From positions 62,001 to 126,000 of the forward strand of contig NZ_BATP01000032.1 of the NCBI RefSeq assembly GCF_000739615.1: a stretch of 64,000 nt of DNA, read 5' to 3'. The notes under the pieces are model-generated. The model was not told where the DNA came from. It did not search any database and was given only the letters and a program-made list of their open reading frames with translations. Of the stretch, positions 53,246 through 62,352 are shown in pieces (position 1 is the first letter of the stretch; each line of letters begins with the position of its first letter). The translations under genes were made by a program, and so were the position numbers. Origin of the DNA: Haloferula sp. BvORR071. GTDB lineage: Bacteria > Verrucomicrobiota > Verrucomicrobiia > Verrucomicrobiales > Akkermansiaceae.

Positions 53246-53278
53246 CTGCGGTCTAGGAGGTACCGCAGTCTGTTTTTT
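53246..53278 (+). terminator. orphan plus-strand terminator-like hairpin
   Basis: CTGCGGT and ACCGCAG form a perfect 7-bp stem with a 9-nt loop, then TCTGTTTTTT. No plus-strand gene precedes it. Confidence 0.6.
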
Positions 53279-53584
53279 ATATACCAAGGCTGTTTTCAAA
53301 GAAAACAACTTTGTTTGCAAACAGGTCTGATACCGCAATTTTACGCAACCAAAGTGGCCCCTTGGAACCCAAGGATCTCAGCCCGAAGGATATGCTGTAC
53401 GCGGCTTTTGCGCCCTAGCAGTTAGGTAACGTCCGGATCGCGCGGTTCGCATTCTATCGCGACTGGTAAGCAGGTTGTCATACCACTCTCCCAGTTATGC
53501 AATTTTAGGTATCTAAACTTTCGGGGAGTCGCCCTCGCTCCCGGACAGGTCCGGGAAGGATTTTGTGTCATATTTCAACCTTTT

Positions 53585-53613
53585 AAGGGGACAAGGACTA
53601 AACCCGTCCCCTT
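53585..53613 (-). terminator. hairpin downstream of the P-type ATPase gene
   Basis: AAGGGGAC pairs with GTCCCCTT over a 13-nt loop, 8 nt past the stop of the minus-strand ATPase gene. The tail is TTAAAAGG rather than pure T, so it is a moderate terminator. Confidence 0.5.
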
Positions 53614-53620
53614 GGGAGCC

Positions 53621-55549
53621 CTAGCGCAGCAGCAGACGCAGGCTGTTCAAGACCACCACCACGGTGGATCCCTCATGGCCGAGCACGCCCAGAGGCAGCG
53701 CCAGGCGGGATCCAAGGGCCGCGAGGCCGAGCATCACCACCACGCCCAGGGAAATCGCCAGGTTCTCGCGGATGATCCGGCGGCAGCGGCGGCTAAGGCT
53801 GAGGGCATCCACGATCCGCTCCAGCCGGTCGTGGGTGAGGACGATGTCCGCTTGCTCTAGGACGGCGTCCGAGCCGCGGAGTCCCATCCCGATCGAGATG
53901 TCCGCGGCGGCTAGGCTGGGCGCGTCGTTCACCCCGTCGCCGGCCATGGCCACGCGCTCGCCCGCGGCGCGCCAGTCGCGGATCGCCTTCACCTTGTCTT
54001 CCGGATGCAGGCCGGCTCGGAACTCGGCGAGCCCGAGCTCCTTGGCGATCAGCTCCGCGGACTCCGGGCGGTCGCCGGTTAGCATGGTCACGCGGATCTG
54101 CTCCTCTGCCAGCCGGCGGATCAGCGGCGCGGCCTCGCTGCGCGGGGCGTCGCGCAGGAGGATGCGGCCTCGGAGATCCTCGCCCGCCTGCACCAGCACC
54201 TCAGTCAGGCCCGGCTGCGGGTCGGGCAGCGCGGAGAGCCAGGCATCCCCGCTGAACATCGCCCGCCGGCCCTGCCGGACGATGCGGCCGCCGATGCTGC
54301 CTTCGAGGCCTTGGCCGGAGATCGACTCGAAGCCGCTAACCTCGCCGGGCGCGGGCAGCTTGCGGCGCAGACTCTCTTTCACGATCGCCCGGGACAGCGG
54401 GTGGGTGGAATTCGCCGAGAGGGCGGCGGCGAGGGCGAGCAGTTCGTCTTCCCGGCCGGGAGGCGAGCTTTCGCAGGAGACCAGCTCCAGCTCGCCCTTG
54501 GTCAGGGTGCCGGTCTTGTCCACGGCCAGACGATTGATCGTGGCCAGGTTCTCCAGCGCCACCCCGCCGCGGAAGAGAATCCCGCGCCGCGCCCCGGCCG
54601 CGATCCCGGCCAGGATCGCGCTGGGAATGGAGATCACCAGCGCACAGGGGGAGCAGACCACCAGCAGGGTCATCGCCCGGTAGAAGGCGGATGATTCCGG
54701 AGTAGCGCCATAGAATGCGGGAAGCCCGGCCCCGAGGTGCCACCACAGGAACATCAGGAAGGAAAACCCGAGGATCCCTAGGGTGTAAGCGGTGCCGAAG
54801 CGGTCGGTGAAACGCTGCGAAGGCGCCTTGCTGGCCTGCGCCTCGCGGATCAGGTGGATGATCCTGGCATGCGCGCTGTCCCCGGGCGCACGGGTGACTG
54901 AGGCTTCTAGCACCCCCCAGGTATTCAGCGTCCCGCCGAAGAGGTGGTCGCCCGGGGCCTTGTCCACTGGCAGCGATTCGCCCGTCAGCGAGGATTCATC
55001 GGCGGCGCTCTCCCCGCCGGTGACACGGGCATCCGCAGGAAATTGCTCGCCCGGCAGGATCCTCACGATCGCCCCGGGGTACAATTCCGCGACCGCGATC
55101 TGCCGGGTGCTGCCATCGGGGCTTGCCAGCAGCGCCTGCTTCGGTGCTTCCTGGAACAAGCTGCGGATCTCCCGCTCGGTGCGGGCCATCGCCATCGCCT
55201 CCAAGGCCCCGCTGAGAGAGAACAGGAAGAGCAGCGCGGCACCCTCCCACCACGCGCCGATGATCGCGGCACCGACCGCGACCGCGAGCATCAGGAAATG
55301 GATATCGAGCCGGAAGCGCCGCAGATTGCTGAGGCTATCGAGCGCCGCCTCCCAGCCGCCGGAGAGATAGGCGAGCGCGTAGAGGCCGAGCGCAAGCTGC
55401 GGCGGAGCATCGGTCCGCTGCAAAAGCACCCCCGTAAGGGTCGCTACCCCACAGATAATCGCCGAGCCCAGCAGCCAGGGCCAGCCGGGCTCACTGTGGC
55501 CGTGATCGTGATCTTCACCGTGGGCATGGTCGCGGTTGTGGTCGTGCAT
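53621..55549 (-). CDS. PIB-4-type metal-transporting P-type ATPase
   Basis: The 642-residue pump has a His/Asp-rich N-terminus (MHDHNRDHAHGEDHDHGH) instead of a CxxC metal domain, then six to eight membrane segments. The TM metal motif is S300-P-C302, the phosphorylated Asp is D344 in DKTGT, TGES is at 189-192, and GDGVND closes the core. HEGST lies at 625-629 in the last helix. SPC plus HEGS/T marks the PIB-4 group (CoaT/CtpD/ZosA-like), which moves Co, Zn, Fe or Ni out of the cell, rather than the CPC zinc/copper pumps. The frame opens at 55672; 55549 starts the His tag. Confidence 0.88.
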   Translation of the reverse strand: MHDHNRDHAHGEDHDHGHSEPGWPWLLGSAIICGVATLTGVLLQRTDAPPQLALGLYALAYLSGGWEAALDSLSNLRRFRLDIHFLMLAVAVGAAIIGAWWEGAALLFLFSLSGALEAMAMARTEREIRSLFQEAPKQALLASPDGSTRQIAVAELYPGAIVRILPGEQFPADARVTGGESAADESSLTGESLPVDKAPGDHLFGGTLNTWGVLEASVTRAPGDSAHARIIHLIREAQASKAPSQRFTDRFGTAYTLGILGFSFLMFLWWHLGAGLPAFYGATPESSAFYRAMTLLVVCSPCALVISIPSAILAGIAAGARRGILFRGGVALENLATINRLAVDKTGTLTKGELELVSCESSPPGREDELLALAAALSANSTHPLSRAIVKESLRRKLPAPGEVSGFESISGQGLEGSIGGRIVRQGRRAMFSGDAWLSALPDPQPGLTEVLVQAGEDLRGRILLRDAPRSEAAPLIRRLAEEQIRVTMLTGDRPESAELIAKELGLAEFRAGLHPEDKVKAIRDWRAAGERVAMAGDGVNDAPSLAAADISIGMGLRGSDAVLEQADIVLTHDRLERIVDALSLSRRCRRIIRENLAISLGVVVMLGLAALGSRLALPLGVLGHEGSTVVVVLNSLRLLLR

Positions 55550-55966
55550 GGTGACAGGGACGGGGACTGGCCATGTTAGACCCGCTCGACCGGAACGCCA
55601 CGGAATAGTCGGATCCGCGTCGCCTTCCAGCGCTGGAGCCAAGTGAGCTTGGATCCGCGCCGTCCTCCCCAATCACACCTCCGCCCAACCCGTCTTTCCC
55701 TCCTTGTCCTTCTCCTGTTCAAAATCCATCACCGGAAGGAGAGCATCCTTCACCCCCTCGCATGAGGAAATCCCGCGTATCAGCCTGGCAGGCCACCACC
55801 GGCAAGATCTCTCCGCCTCAGCCCACGCCCAAGGCCTCTCACGCCAGCCAATCCTCTTCAAAACACTTCGATTGATGATTGGAAGATTGGTGATTGATGA
55901 TTTCGCCTCTCCCCAGTCACCACACCGTGATTGCAGACCAAGAGGCACTACCTATGCTCCGCCGCC
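55550..55966. other. 417-bp divergent intergenic stretch
   Basis: It separates the minus-strand metal ATPase from the plus-strand S46 peptidase. A repeat of GATTGATGATT occurs at 55870-55880 and again at 55892-55902 within an AT-rich segment. Open frames here look non-coding. The promoters of both genes should lie here, but no convincing hexamer pair stands out. Confidence 0.5.
55870..55902. repeat. GATTGATGATT direct repeat
   Basis: Two identical 11-mers, 22 bp apart, lie in a T/G-rich segment of the divergent intergenic region. Confidence 0.5.
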
Positions 55967-58024
55967 ATGCGCACCCGGATTTTGGCAGCAGCAGCTCTCT
56001 CCTTGGCAACCGCAAGCCACGCAGACGAAGGCATGTGGCTCTTCAACAAGCCCCCGGTCGCGAAGGTGAAGTCGGCTTACAACTTCGAGATGACCCCGCC
56101 TTGGCTGGAGCACCTGCAGAAGTCCGCGGTCAAGATCGGCGGCGGCGCCTCCGGCTCCTTCGTCTCGGCGAATGGCCTGGTGCTGACCAACCACCACGTC
56201 GGCTCCGGCATGATCGAGAAGCTCAGCACGCGTGAGAAAGACCTCTACAACCACGGCTTCTACGCCGCCACTCTGGAGGAGGAATTGCGCTGTCCGGACA
56301 TGGAGATGAATGTCCTCATGAGCATCGAGGATGTGACCGCACGCGTGCGCGCCGCGGTGAAGCCGGGTGCCAGCGCGGAAGACGGCGCGAAGGCCCGCCG
56401 CGCGGTGATCGCGGAGATTGAGAAGGAATCGCAGGATGCCACCGGTTTCCGCAGCGATGTCATTACGCTCTATCAGGGCGGTGCCTACCACCTCTACCGC
56501 TACGATCGCTTCACGGATGTGCGCCTGGTCTTTTGCCCGGATGCCCAAGCTGCGACCTTCGGCGGCGATCCGGACAATTTCGAGTTCCCGCGCTACTGCC
56601 TCGATCTCTGCTTCTTCCGCGTCTATCGCGACGGCAAGCCAGCCGCGACGCCGAACTTCCTGAAGTGGAATGCCGCCGGCGCGAAGGATGGCGAACTGGT
56701 CTTCATCGCCGGCCACCCGGGCCGCACCAACCGCCTGAATACCTACGCCGAACTGGAGGCGATGCGCGATGACGGCCTGCCCTTCCGCATGGAGCAGATT
56801 TATCGCGGCGAGGCGGTGCTGGAAGCATGGGCCGCTCGCGACCGCGAGAACCGCCGCCGTGCCACCGGTTCGATCACCGGCATCCGCAATGGCCGCAAGG
56901 CAGTGGGCGCGCGCCTGGAAGGTTTGCTCGATGCCAGCTTCATGGCCCACAAGGCACAGTCGGAGAAGGCCCTCCGCGAGTCCTTCCGCGCGAAGGAGGA
57001 ATGGAAGGATGCGGATGCCGCCTTCGATCGCATCGCGGCAGCGGAGAAGGAGAGCGAGACGCTTGGCTTGCGCGGCCGCATGTTAGGGGAGGGGAATGCC
57101 TTCGGCACTTCCTTGTTCGGGATCGCACGCACCTTGGTTCGCGCCGCCGATGAGCGCGAGAAGCCGAACCGCGAGCGCCTCAAGGAATTCCAGGACGCCG
57201 GAAAGATCTCACTGGAGCTCGATCTCTTCTCCGACGAGCCGATCTACCGCGACATGGAGGCCGAGAAGCTGGCCAGCTCGCTGACCGTTCTCTGCAACAA
57301 GCTCGGCGCGGACGATCCCTTGGTCGCCAAGATCATGGCCGGCAAGCCGCCGCGCGAGCGGGCCGAGGAGCTGGTCTCCAAGACCCGCCTGATCGACGTG
57401 GGCTTGCGCAAGAGCCTCTACGAAGGCGGCCGTACCGCGCTGGCCGCCTGCGAGGATCCGATGCTCGATCTCGCACGCTTGGTTGATCCGGAGTCGCGCG
57501 AACTCCGCAAGAAGTTCGAGGCGATCGACGAAACGGTGAAGCAGGCCCACGAGAAGATTTCGGCCGCACGCTTTGCGATCGAAGGCGATTCCAACTATCC
57601 GGACGCCACCGGTAGCTTGCGCCTCGCCTTCGGCGTGGTGAAGGGTTATCGCGAAGGCGGCAGTGATGTGCCATCCGCGACCACCTTGGGCGGCCTCTTC
57701 GCGCGCTCGGAACTCCAAGGCCATGTGTCGCCCTTCCAACTGCCCGCGACCTGGAGTGGCATGGATCAGAAGATCGCGAGCGATACCCCCTTCAATTTCG
57801 TCTGCACGGCGGACATCACCGGCGGCAATTCCGGCAGCCCGGTGGTAAACCAGAAGGGCGAACTCGTCGGCCTCGTCTTCGATGGCAACCAGGACAACCT
57901 GAAACTCGGCTTCGGCTACCACGAGGGCAATGGCCGCTGCGTCTCCGTCCACGCCGCGGGCATGCTGGAGACCCTCGACAAGATCTACGGCGCGAAGCGC
58001 GTGACTCAGGAGATCACGCAGTAA
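55967..58024 (+). CDS. S46-family dipeptidyl peptidase (DPP7/DPP11-like)
   Basis: The 685-residue exported serine peptidase has a signal peptide (MRTRILAAAALSLATASHA). The catalytic triad is H77 (LTNHHV), D213 (YCLDLCFF) and S622 (GGNSGSPVVN), with a helical insertion between D213 and S622 as in DPP7/DPP11. Length and motifs match S46. Such enzymes remove dipeptides from peptide N-termini in the periplasm or at the surface. The DPP7 versus DPP11 specificity residue cannot be assigned safely. The frame opens at 55931; 55967 starts the signal peptide. Confidence 0.9.
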   Translation: MRTRILAAAALSLATASHADEGMWLFNKPPVAKVKSAYNFEMTPPWLEHLQKSAVKIGGGASGSFVSANGLVLTNHHVGSGMIEKLSTREKDLYNHGFYAATLEEELRCPDMEMNVLMSIEDVTARVRAAVKPGASAEDGAKARRAVIAEIEKESQDATGFRSDVITLYQGGAYHLYRYDRFTDVRLVFCPDAQAATFGGDPDNFEFPRYCLDLCFFRVYRDGKPAATPNFLKWNAAGAKDGELVFIAGHPGRTNRLNTYAELEAMRDDGLPFRMEQIYRGEAVLEAWAARDRENRRRATGSITGIRNGRKAVGARLEGLLDASFMAHKAQSEKALRESFRAKEEWKDADAAFDRIAAAEKESETLGLRGRMLGEGNAFGTSLFGIARTLVRAADEREKPNRERLKEFQDAGKISLELDLFSDEPIYRDMEAEKLASSLTVLCNKLGADDPLVAKIMAGKPPRERAEELVSKTRLIDVGLRKSLYEGGRTALAACEDPMLDLARLVDPESRELRKKFEAIDETVKQAHEKISAARFAIEGDSNYPDATGSLRLAFGVVKGYREGGSDVPSATTLGGLFARSELQGHVSPFQLPATWSGMDQKIASDTPFNFVCTADITGGNSGSPVVNQKGELVGLVFDGNQDNLKLGFGYHEGNGRCVSVHAAGMLETLDKIYGAKRVTQEITQ

Positions 58025-58039
58025 ATAAGCCGCTCATTC

Positions 58040-58498
58040 ATGTTCCACATCGTTCTCGTCGCGCCCGAAATCCCGCACAACGCCGGTGCCGCGGGGCGTC
58101 TCGCCCTGGCCACCGGCTCGCGCCTGCATCTGGTCAAGCCGCTCGGCTTCTCGCTGGATGACAAGCACGTCAAGCGCACCGGCCTCGACTACTGGAAGGA
58201 TGTGGACCTCCGCGTCTGGGAATCCTTTGCCGACCTGCAAGCCGCGGCGGAGGCAGACGCGAAGTACTGGTACCTTAGTACCAAAACCACCCGCGCCCAC
58301 TGGGACGCCGGGTTCAAGGACGGCGACTACCTCGTCTTCGGCTGCGAAACCCGCGGCCTCCCCGAGTCCATGGTTTTCGCCGCCGGTGACCAAGGCATCC
58401 GCATTCCCATGATCGAAGGCGGCACCCGCAGCCTGAACCTCTCCACCGCCGTCGCCATCACCCTCTACGAAGCAGTCCGCCAGCGCGCTTGCGGCTAA
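58040..58498 (+). CDS. trmL: tRNA (cytidine(34)-2'-O)-methyltransferase TrmL
   Basis: The 152-residue SPOUT methyltransferase has the family pieces PEIPHNAGAAGRLA near the start, VFGCETRGLP in the middle and IPMIEGGTRSLNLSTAVA at the knot. It methylates the ribose of wobble C34/U34 in tRNA-Leu. The length is typical. It starts 15 nt after the S46 stop, so the two may be co-transcribed, though there is no functional link. Confidence 0.93.
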   Translation: MFHIVLVAPEIPHNAGAAGRLALATGSRLHLVKPLGFSLDDKHVKRTGLDYWKDVDLRVWESFADLQAAAEADAKYWYLSTKTTRAHWDAGFKDGDYLVFGCETRGLPESMVFAAGDQGIRIPMIEGGTRSLNLSTAVAITLYEAVRQRACG

Positions 58499-58540
58499 TC
58501 GCCTGCGGTCGGCCGGTCGGCTTCACGCACACTCATTGTG

Positions 58541-59030
58541 CCCCCGAATAACTGCGGCATAGCCGCCTTCGGACTGCTGCGATGATTCGCAGCTCTCGAA
58601 TGCAGCCTCGCGGCGCGCCTACTCTATCAGATCGAATCAGCCCTCCCGCTCCGCGGCTGCCCGACCCCACGTCCTCTCCCAGCCTCCCCGGGACCGCGAG
58701 GCCTCCCGCCTCGCTTCACCGGGCGGGGAGCTTTCATCCCGGGTGCCCCCCGACAACCGCGGCATAGCCGCCCTCGGACTGCTGCGATGATTCGCAGCTT
58801 TCGAATGCAGCCTCGCGGCGCGCCCGTTCTATCAGAACGAATCGGCCCTCCCGCTCCGCCCGTGCCCCACGTCCACGGCTCTGCTTCGTATCATCCATAC
58901 CCCCCGGACAACCGCGGCATAGCCGCCCTCGGACTGCTGGGGTCATCCACAGCTCTCGAGTGCATCTCGCGGCGCGCTCATTCTATCAGAACGAATCAGC
59001 CCTCCCGCTTCGCCACTGCCCGAGATTCAC
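58541..59030. repeat. three copies of a roughly 128-bp repeat
   Basis: Copies start at about 58541, 58746 and 58901 and share CGGCATAGCCGCC, TCGGACTGCTG, CGCGGCGCGC and TCTATCAGA. The third has a small deletion. Spacers differ in length and sequence. Confidence 0.75.
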
Positions 59031-59158
59031 GGCTTTTCTTCAAAGGCAGATCGAACCACGTCTCCCAACGAAAACCCCTCCCGATCTGAGATCCGAAATC
59101 CCAAATCTCAAATCTGCCTTTCCTCCCCGTCCTCAATATCCCGGAACACCCAACCCCA

Positions 59159-59207
59159 TCCATTCCCCTGCCTTTAATCCGTCCATCCGTGTAAATCCGT
59201 GGTTCCC
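59159..59207. repeat. CCGTG/ATCCGT periodic repeat
   Basis: The stretch has three ATCCGT-type units at 9-11-bp spacing, ending CCGTGTAAATCCGTGG. The reverse complement reads as CACGGATTTACACGG, a periodic pattern also seen near GxxExxY genes in other genomes (from memory, not verified here). Confidence 0.45.
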
Positions 59208-59439
59208 CTTCAAAGCCACCCCATTCTTCCGAACCACTCTAACAATTCACCGCGCCCCGGAACCTTCCTCCTCCCAGATCCGATCCATCCCGGTCCAAAT
59301 CCGCTCCTCCCGCCTCTCCGCAAACCAATTTATCCCCCAACCCAACAACCTAACCCTCTGTTAGCGGCAACTGCCACAGCCTGTTAGGAAACGCTATCTA
59401 CTTGAGGATATCGGCATTCCATATATTCAGGAAAGCCCG

Positions 59440-62295
59440 ATGAACTCTACCGGATTCCTCTCCAAGGTAGCAGGGCCTCTGCTTGCGGCGTTCTCCACCC
59501 TTTCCGTGGCAAGCGCCGACCAGCCGCCCATGACCGCCGCGCAGGTCGCCCAGCTCGCCTACAACCAAGGCTTCCGCGGTGGCTCCCTGATGACGGCCGT
59601 CGCAGTGGCATCCGCCGAGTCATCCTTCGATCCGGATGCAGTTTGCAACAGCCTGCAGGAAATCAATAGCTCGGACCAGCCGCTCTTCTATCCCAACGGC
59701 AAACCGCGGATGGCCTCGCTGCCGTACTACGATGGCACCATGCTGCCGGTGGGCCAGATCCTCAACCTCAGTGGTGGCGGCCGGGGCAAGGTGGTCAGTC
59801 ATTGCCGCGGCCTGTGGCAGATCAACGATGTGGTGCACTCCACCATCACCAATGCCGATGCCTTCGACCCCACTGTCGCGGTGCGGCGAGCCTGGGGAAT
59901 TTCGCGAGGCGGCCGCTTCTGGGGCAAGTGGACCAGCGTGATGCAGGGCACGGCCTGGCAGCCGGCCCGCCTCTCCGCGGCGCGCACCGCGGCGCGCGCC
60001 GTGGACCCCACCGTCCTGCCGACGGGCGTCGCAGCCGGCACCCGCGTCCGCGCGTGGACGACCGGTGGCGGCATCCGCACCACCGCGGGAGGCACCTTCA
60101 ACCGCTCCATCCTCACCGGTGATACGGGTACCATTCTGGCCGGACCGACCATCGCCTCGATCACCGAGGGCATTCAGACCAGCCAGCACTTGTGGTATCA
60201 AATCCAGTGGGATCACGGGATCACCGGCTGGAGCGTGGAGGAATATCTCACCCAGAGCACCCTGCCGGTTCAGAACGCCTCGCCGGCCTCCAATCCCTTG
60301 CCGACCGATGGCAAGACCCGCGTTCCGCTCGCGGGAGTCGCCCTGGAGTGGACCGTCGGCGGAAATACCAAAGACCTCCAACTCCGCTTCGGCACCGATC
60401 CGGCGCTGACCGCGGCCGGGACTCTGAAGTTGAATGGCGGCCTACCGCGGACTTGGAACACCGGTGCCCTCGTGGCCTCCCAGAATTACTACTGGCGGAT
60501 CGATTCCGTGAGCGGCAACGGCACCGTCGTGCAGGGCAGCACCTGGACTTTCCGGAGCATGCCGCCGGCACCCCAGCCGGTCGTGCTTTCGAATCTCACG
60601 GTCACTCCCAAACCGGCGGGCAAGGGCCAGATGCTCACCATCAAAGGCACCGCGACCTCCCCCGGACCCCAGCCGGTGATCATCGGGGCAAATGTGGGCA
60701 ACTACACCGACGCCGCGCGGGATCTCGTCTTCTCGGTGCCGGGCGGTAATGTTCCGACCCAGTTCACCCGCAGCTTCCAGCTGCCCGCGGACATCCCCTT
60801 TGGAAGCTACGATCTCATCGTCGCGGCCTGGCAAGATGCGGACGGCAGCGGCGCGGTTGAATCCGGGGACGCGAAGATCACCCAGTTGGGCCTGGCTGCG
60901 GGTGTCGTGGTTGGCGACGTGACCTTGCCGACTCTGAACAACCTTTCGGTCTCGCCGGTCTCGGCTCTGCCGAATCAAGCGATCCAGCTTTCCGCCACGG
61001 CCAGCGACAGCGGTGGCAGTGGCTTGGCCGGTGTCTATTTCTATCGCGCCACCGGTGAAGCCTCTCCCGGAGTCTGGCAGGTGGTCGCCTATCGCCCGGC
61101 CACTGGCAACGGCCCGGTTACCCTGACGGCCCAAGATATGCCCGGCACCGAGGCACGCTATTGGTATGAGATGGAAGCGGTGGACTTGGCTGGCAATCGC
61201 TACCGCCTCGCCGCGCCATCGACCGTCCGCATCCAGATTCCCGACCTCGCGCCACCCGTGGCGAAGTGGCAGCAGCCACAGAATGGCATGACCATCGGTG
61301 GCGGGATCACCGTCACCGGCGAAGCCACCGACGACCGCGCCTTGGCCAGCGTTTACTACCGGGTCAATGGCGGCGCTTGGGTGCAGGTCTTCCAGAATTT
61401 CAACAACTGGTCTTTCCTGCTCAACCCCCTGCCCGGCTCGAACCTCATCGAGACGATGGCGATTGACCAAGTCGGCAAGACCTCGGCCATCGAACCGCTC
61501 TATCTCTACAATCCGGGATCCAACGGGGATAACTCGGTCTTCGAGGAGCTGATCAATTTCGACAACCAGACCTTGGGCCAGCGCTGGCAGGTCGATCCGG
61601 AATTCGTCATCGACAGCGGCATCGTCAATGGCCGCCTCCAGGCCAGCGCCAATAACTCGGCGCTCATCCGCGCGACCAAAACGGTTCCCGCTGGTATCCA
61701 GACGGTGGAACTGCGCTTTGGGGCGGATGGCGACAGCGGGGTCTATTGGCGTGACAATGCTTTCCGCTGGTGGCGCGTCGCCTTGAAGCAGAATCCAACT
61801 CGCCTTGAGGTCGGCTTCGATGGTTCCTTGCAGACGGTCTCGGTGCCGAATGGCAGTGGTCAGCTTTCAAAGATCCGCACCCTTTGGCGGGACGGGCGAA
61901 TCGCCCTCGAATTTTACGCTGGCGGTCAGCAGCAAGCCACCACGCAGACCTTGAGCCTGCCCCTGCTCAAGCTCGCCAATCTCTCGGGCACGATGGAGTT
62001 CCGCACCCAGGGCAGCTCTTTCTCCTCCGCCTACATCGACGACATCCAGCTCCGCGCGCTGCGGCCTTGGGACCGCTTCTCGATCGACTCACAGACCCTG
62101 AAGTCGGGCCAAACTTCAAAAGTGCGGTGGACCTCCTTCAACGGCCGCAACTATTCGATCGAACTCTCACCGACCATGGCGAATGGGGCATGGACCACTC
62201 TCGGCCAAGCCTTTGGCAACGGCCTCGTGACCGAGTACAGCTTCTCCATGCCCGCCGGACCACGCCGCTTTGTCCGGGTCCGGGAGCTGCCCTGA
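59440..62295 (+). CDS. exported lysozyme-fold protein with SH3b and Ig-like modules
   Basis: The 951-residue protein has a signal peptide (about 1-26). A goose-lysozyme/transglycosylase-like N-domain (about 30-190) has E60 in ASAESSFD and CRGLWQIND. An SH3b-like module follows (about 195-275, RAWTTGGGIRTTAGG and HGITGWSVEEYL), then fibronectin/Ig-like domains (about 290-690) and a jelly-roll/lectin-like tail (about 700-870). It probably cleaves peptidoglycan or chitin-like glycans, or acts at the wall surface. Catalytic activity is inferred from the single Glu and fold pattern only. Confidence 0.78.
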   Translation: MNSTGFLSKVAGPLLAAFSTLSVASADQPPMTAAQVAQLAYNQGFRGGSLMTAVAVASAESSFDPDAVCNSLQEINSSDQPLFYPNGKPRMASLPYYDGTMLPVGQILNLSGGGRGKVVSHCRGLWQINDVVHSTITNADAFDPTVAVRRAWGISRGGRFWGKWTSVMQGTAWQPARLSAARTAARAVDPTVLPTGVAAGTRVRAWTTGGGIRTTAGGTFNRSILTGDTGTILAGPTIASITEGIQTSQHLWYQIQWDHGITGWSVEEYLTQSTLPVQNASPASNPLPTDGKTRVPLAGVALEWTVGGNTKDLQLRFGTDPALTAAGTLKLNGGLPRTWNTGALVASQNYYWRIDSVSGNGTVVQGSTWTFRSMPPAPQPVVLSNLTVTPKPAGKGQMLTIKGTATSPGPQPVIIGANVGNYTDAARDLVFSVPGGNVPTQFTRSFQLPADIPFGSYDLIVAAWQDADGSGAVESGDAKITQLGLAAGVVVGDVTLPTLNNLSVSPVSALPNQAIQLSATASDSGGSGLAGVYFYRATGEASPGVWQVVAYRPATGNGPVTLTAQDMPGTEARYWYEMEAVDLAGNRYRLAAPSTVRIQIPDLAPPVAKWQQPQNGMTIGGGITVTGEATDDRALASVYYRVNGGAWVQVFQNFNNWSFLLNPLPGSNLIETMAIDQVGKTSAIEPLYLYNPGSNGDNSVFEELINFDNQTLGQRWQVDPEFVIDSGIVNGRLQASANNSALIRATKTVPAGIQTVELRFGADGDSGVYWRDNAFRWWRVALKQNPTRLEVGFDGSLQTVSVPNGSGQLSKIRTLWRDGRIALEFYAGGQQQATTQTLSLPLLKLANLSGTMEFRTQGSSFSSAYIDDIQLRALRPWDRFSIDSQTLKSGQTSKVRWTSFNGRNYSIELSPTMANGAWTTLGQAFGNGLVTEYSFSMPAGPRRFVRVRELP

Positions 62296-62352
62296 CATCG
62301 CGGGAGATTGCGATTGCCGCGCTCCCGGATTTCAGGTTTGAGGCAGCTTGAA

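Larger units (their letters stand above)
53076..53620. other. 545-bp gene-free stretch with unusual sequence
   Basis: Both flanking genes run on the minus strand. The stretch contains a G-rich run (53211-53240), a plus-strand hairpin with T-tract (53246-53278), palindromes GTTTTC-AAA-GAAAAC (53292-53306) and GTTTGCAAAC (53313-53322), and the P-type ATPase terminator at its far end. It is more AT-rich than neighbouring genes beyond 53280. No ORF is supported. Confidence 0.6.
58499..59439. other. 941-bp gene-free stretch filled with degenerate repeats
   Basis: The first half contains three copies of a 125-130-bp unit. The second half (59060-59390) is pyrimidine-rich with periodic GATCTG/AAATC and CCGTGTAAATCCGTGG sequences. 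No ORF shows family features, and I see no tRNA or other known RNA. Confidence 0.6.

Noticed and set aside
55673-55948. Possible 91-residue minus-strand gene
   Set aside because: Overlaps repeat-bearing intergenic DNA, with Trp/Arg-rich noise sequence and no initiation signal.
58582-59089. Two small peptides sharing MIRSxRMQPRGAP
   Set aside because: They come from the DNA repeat; changes are not biased to synonymous sites and the third copy is frame-shifted.
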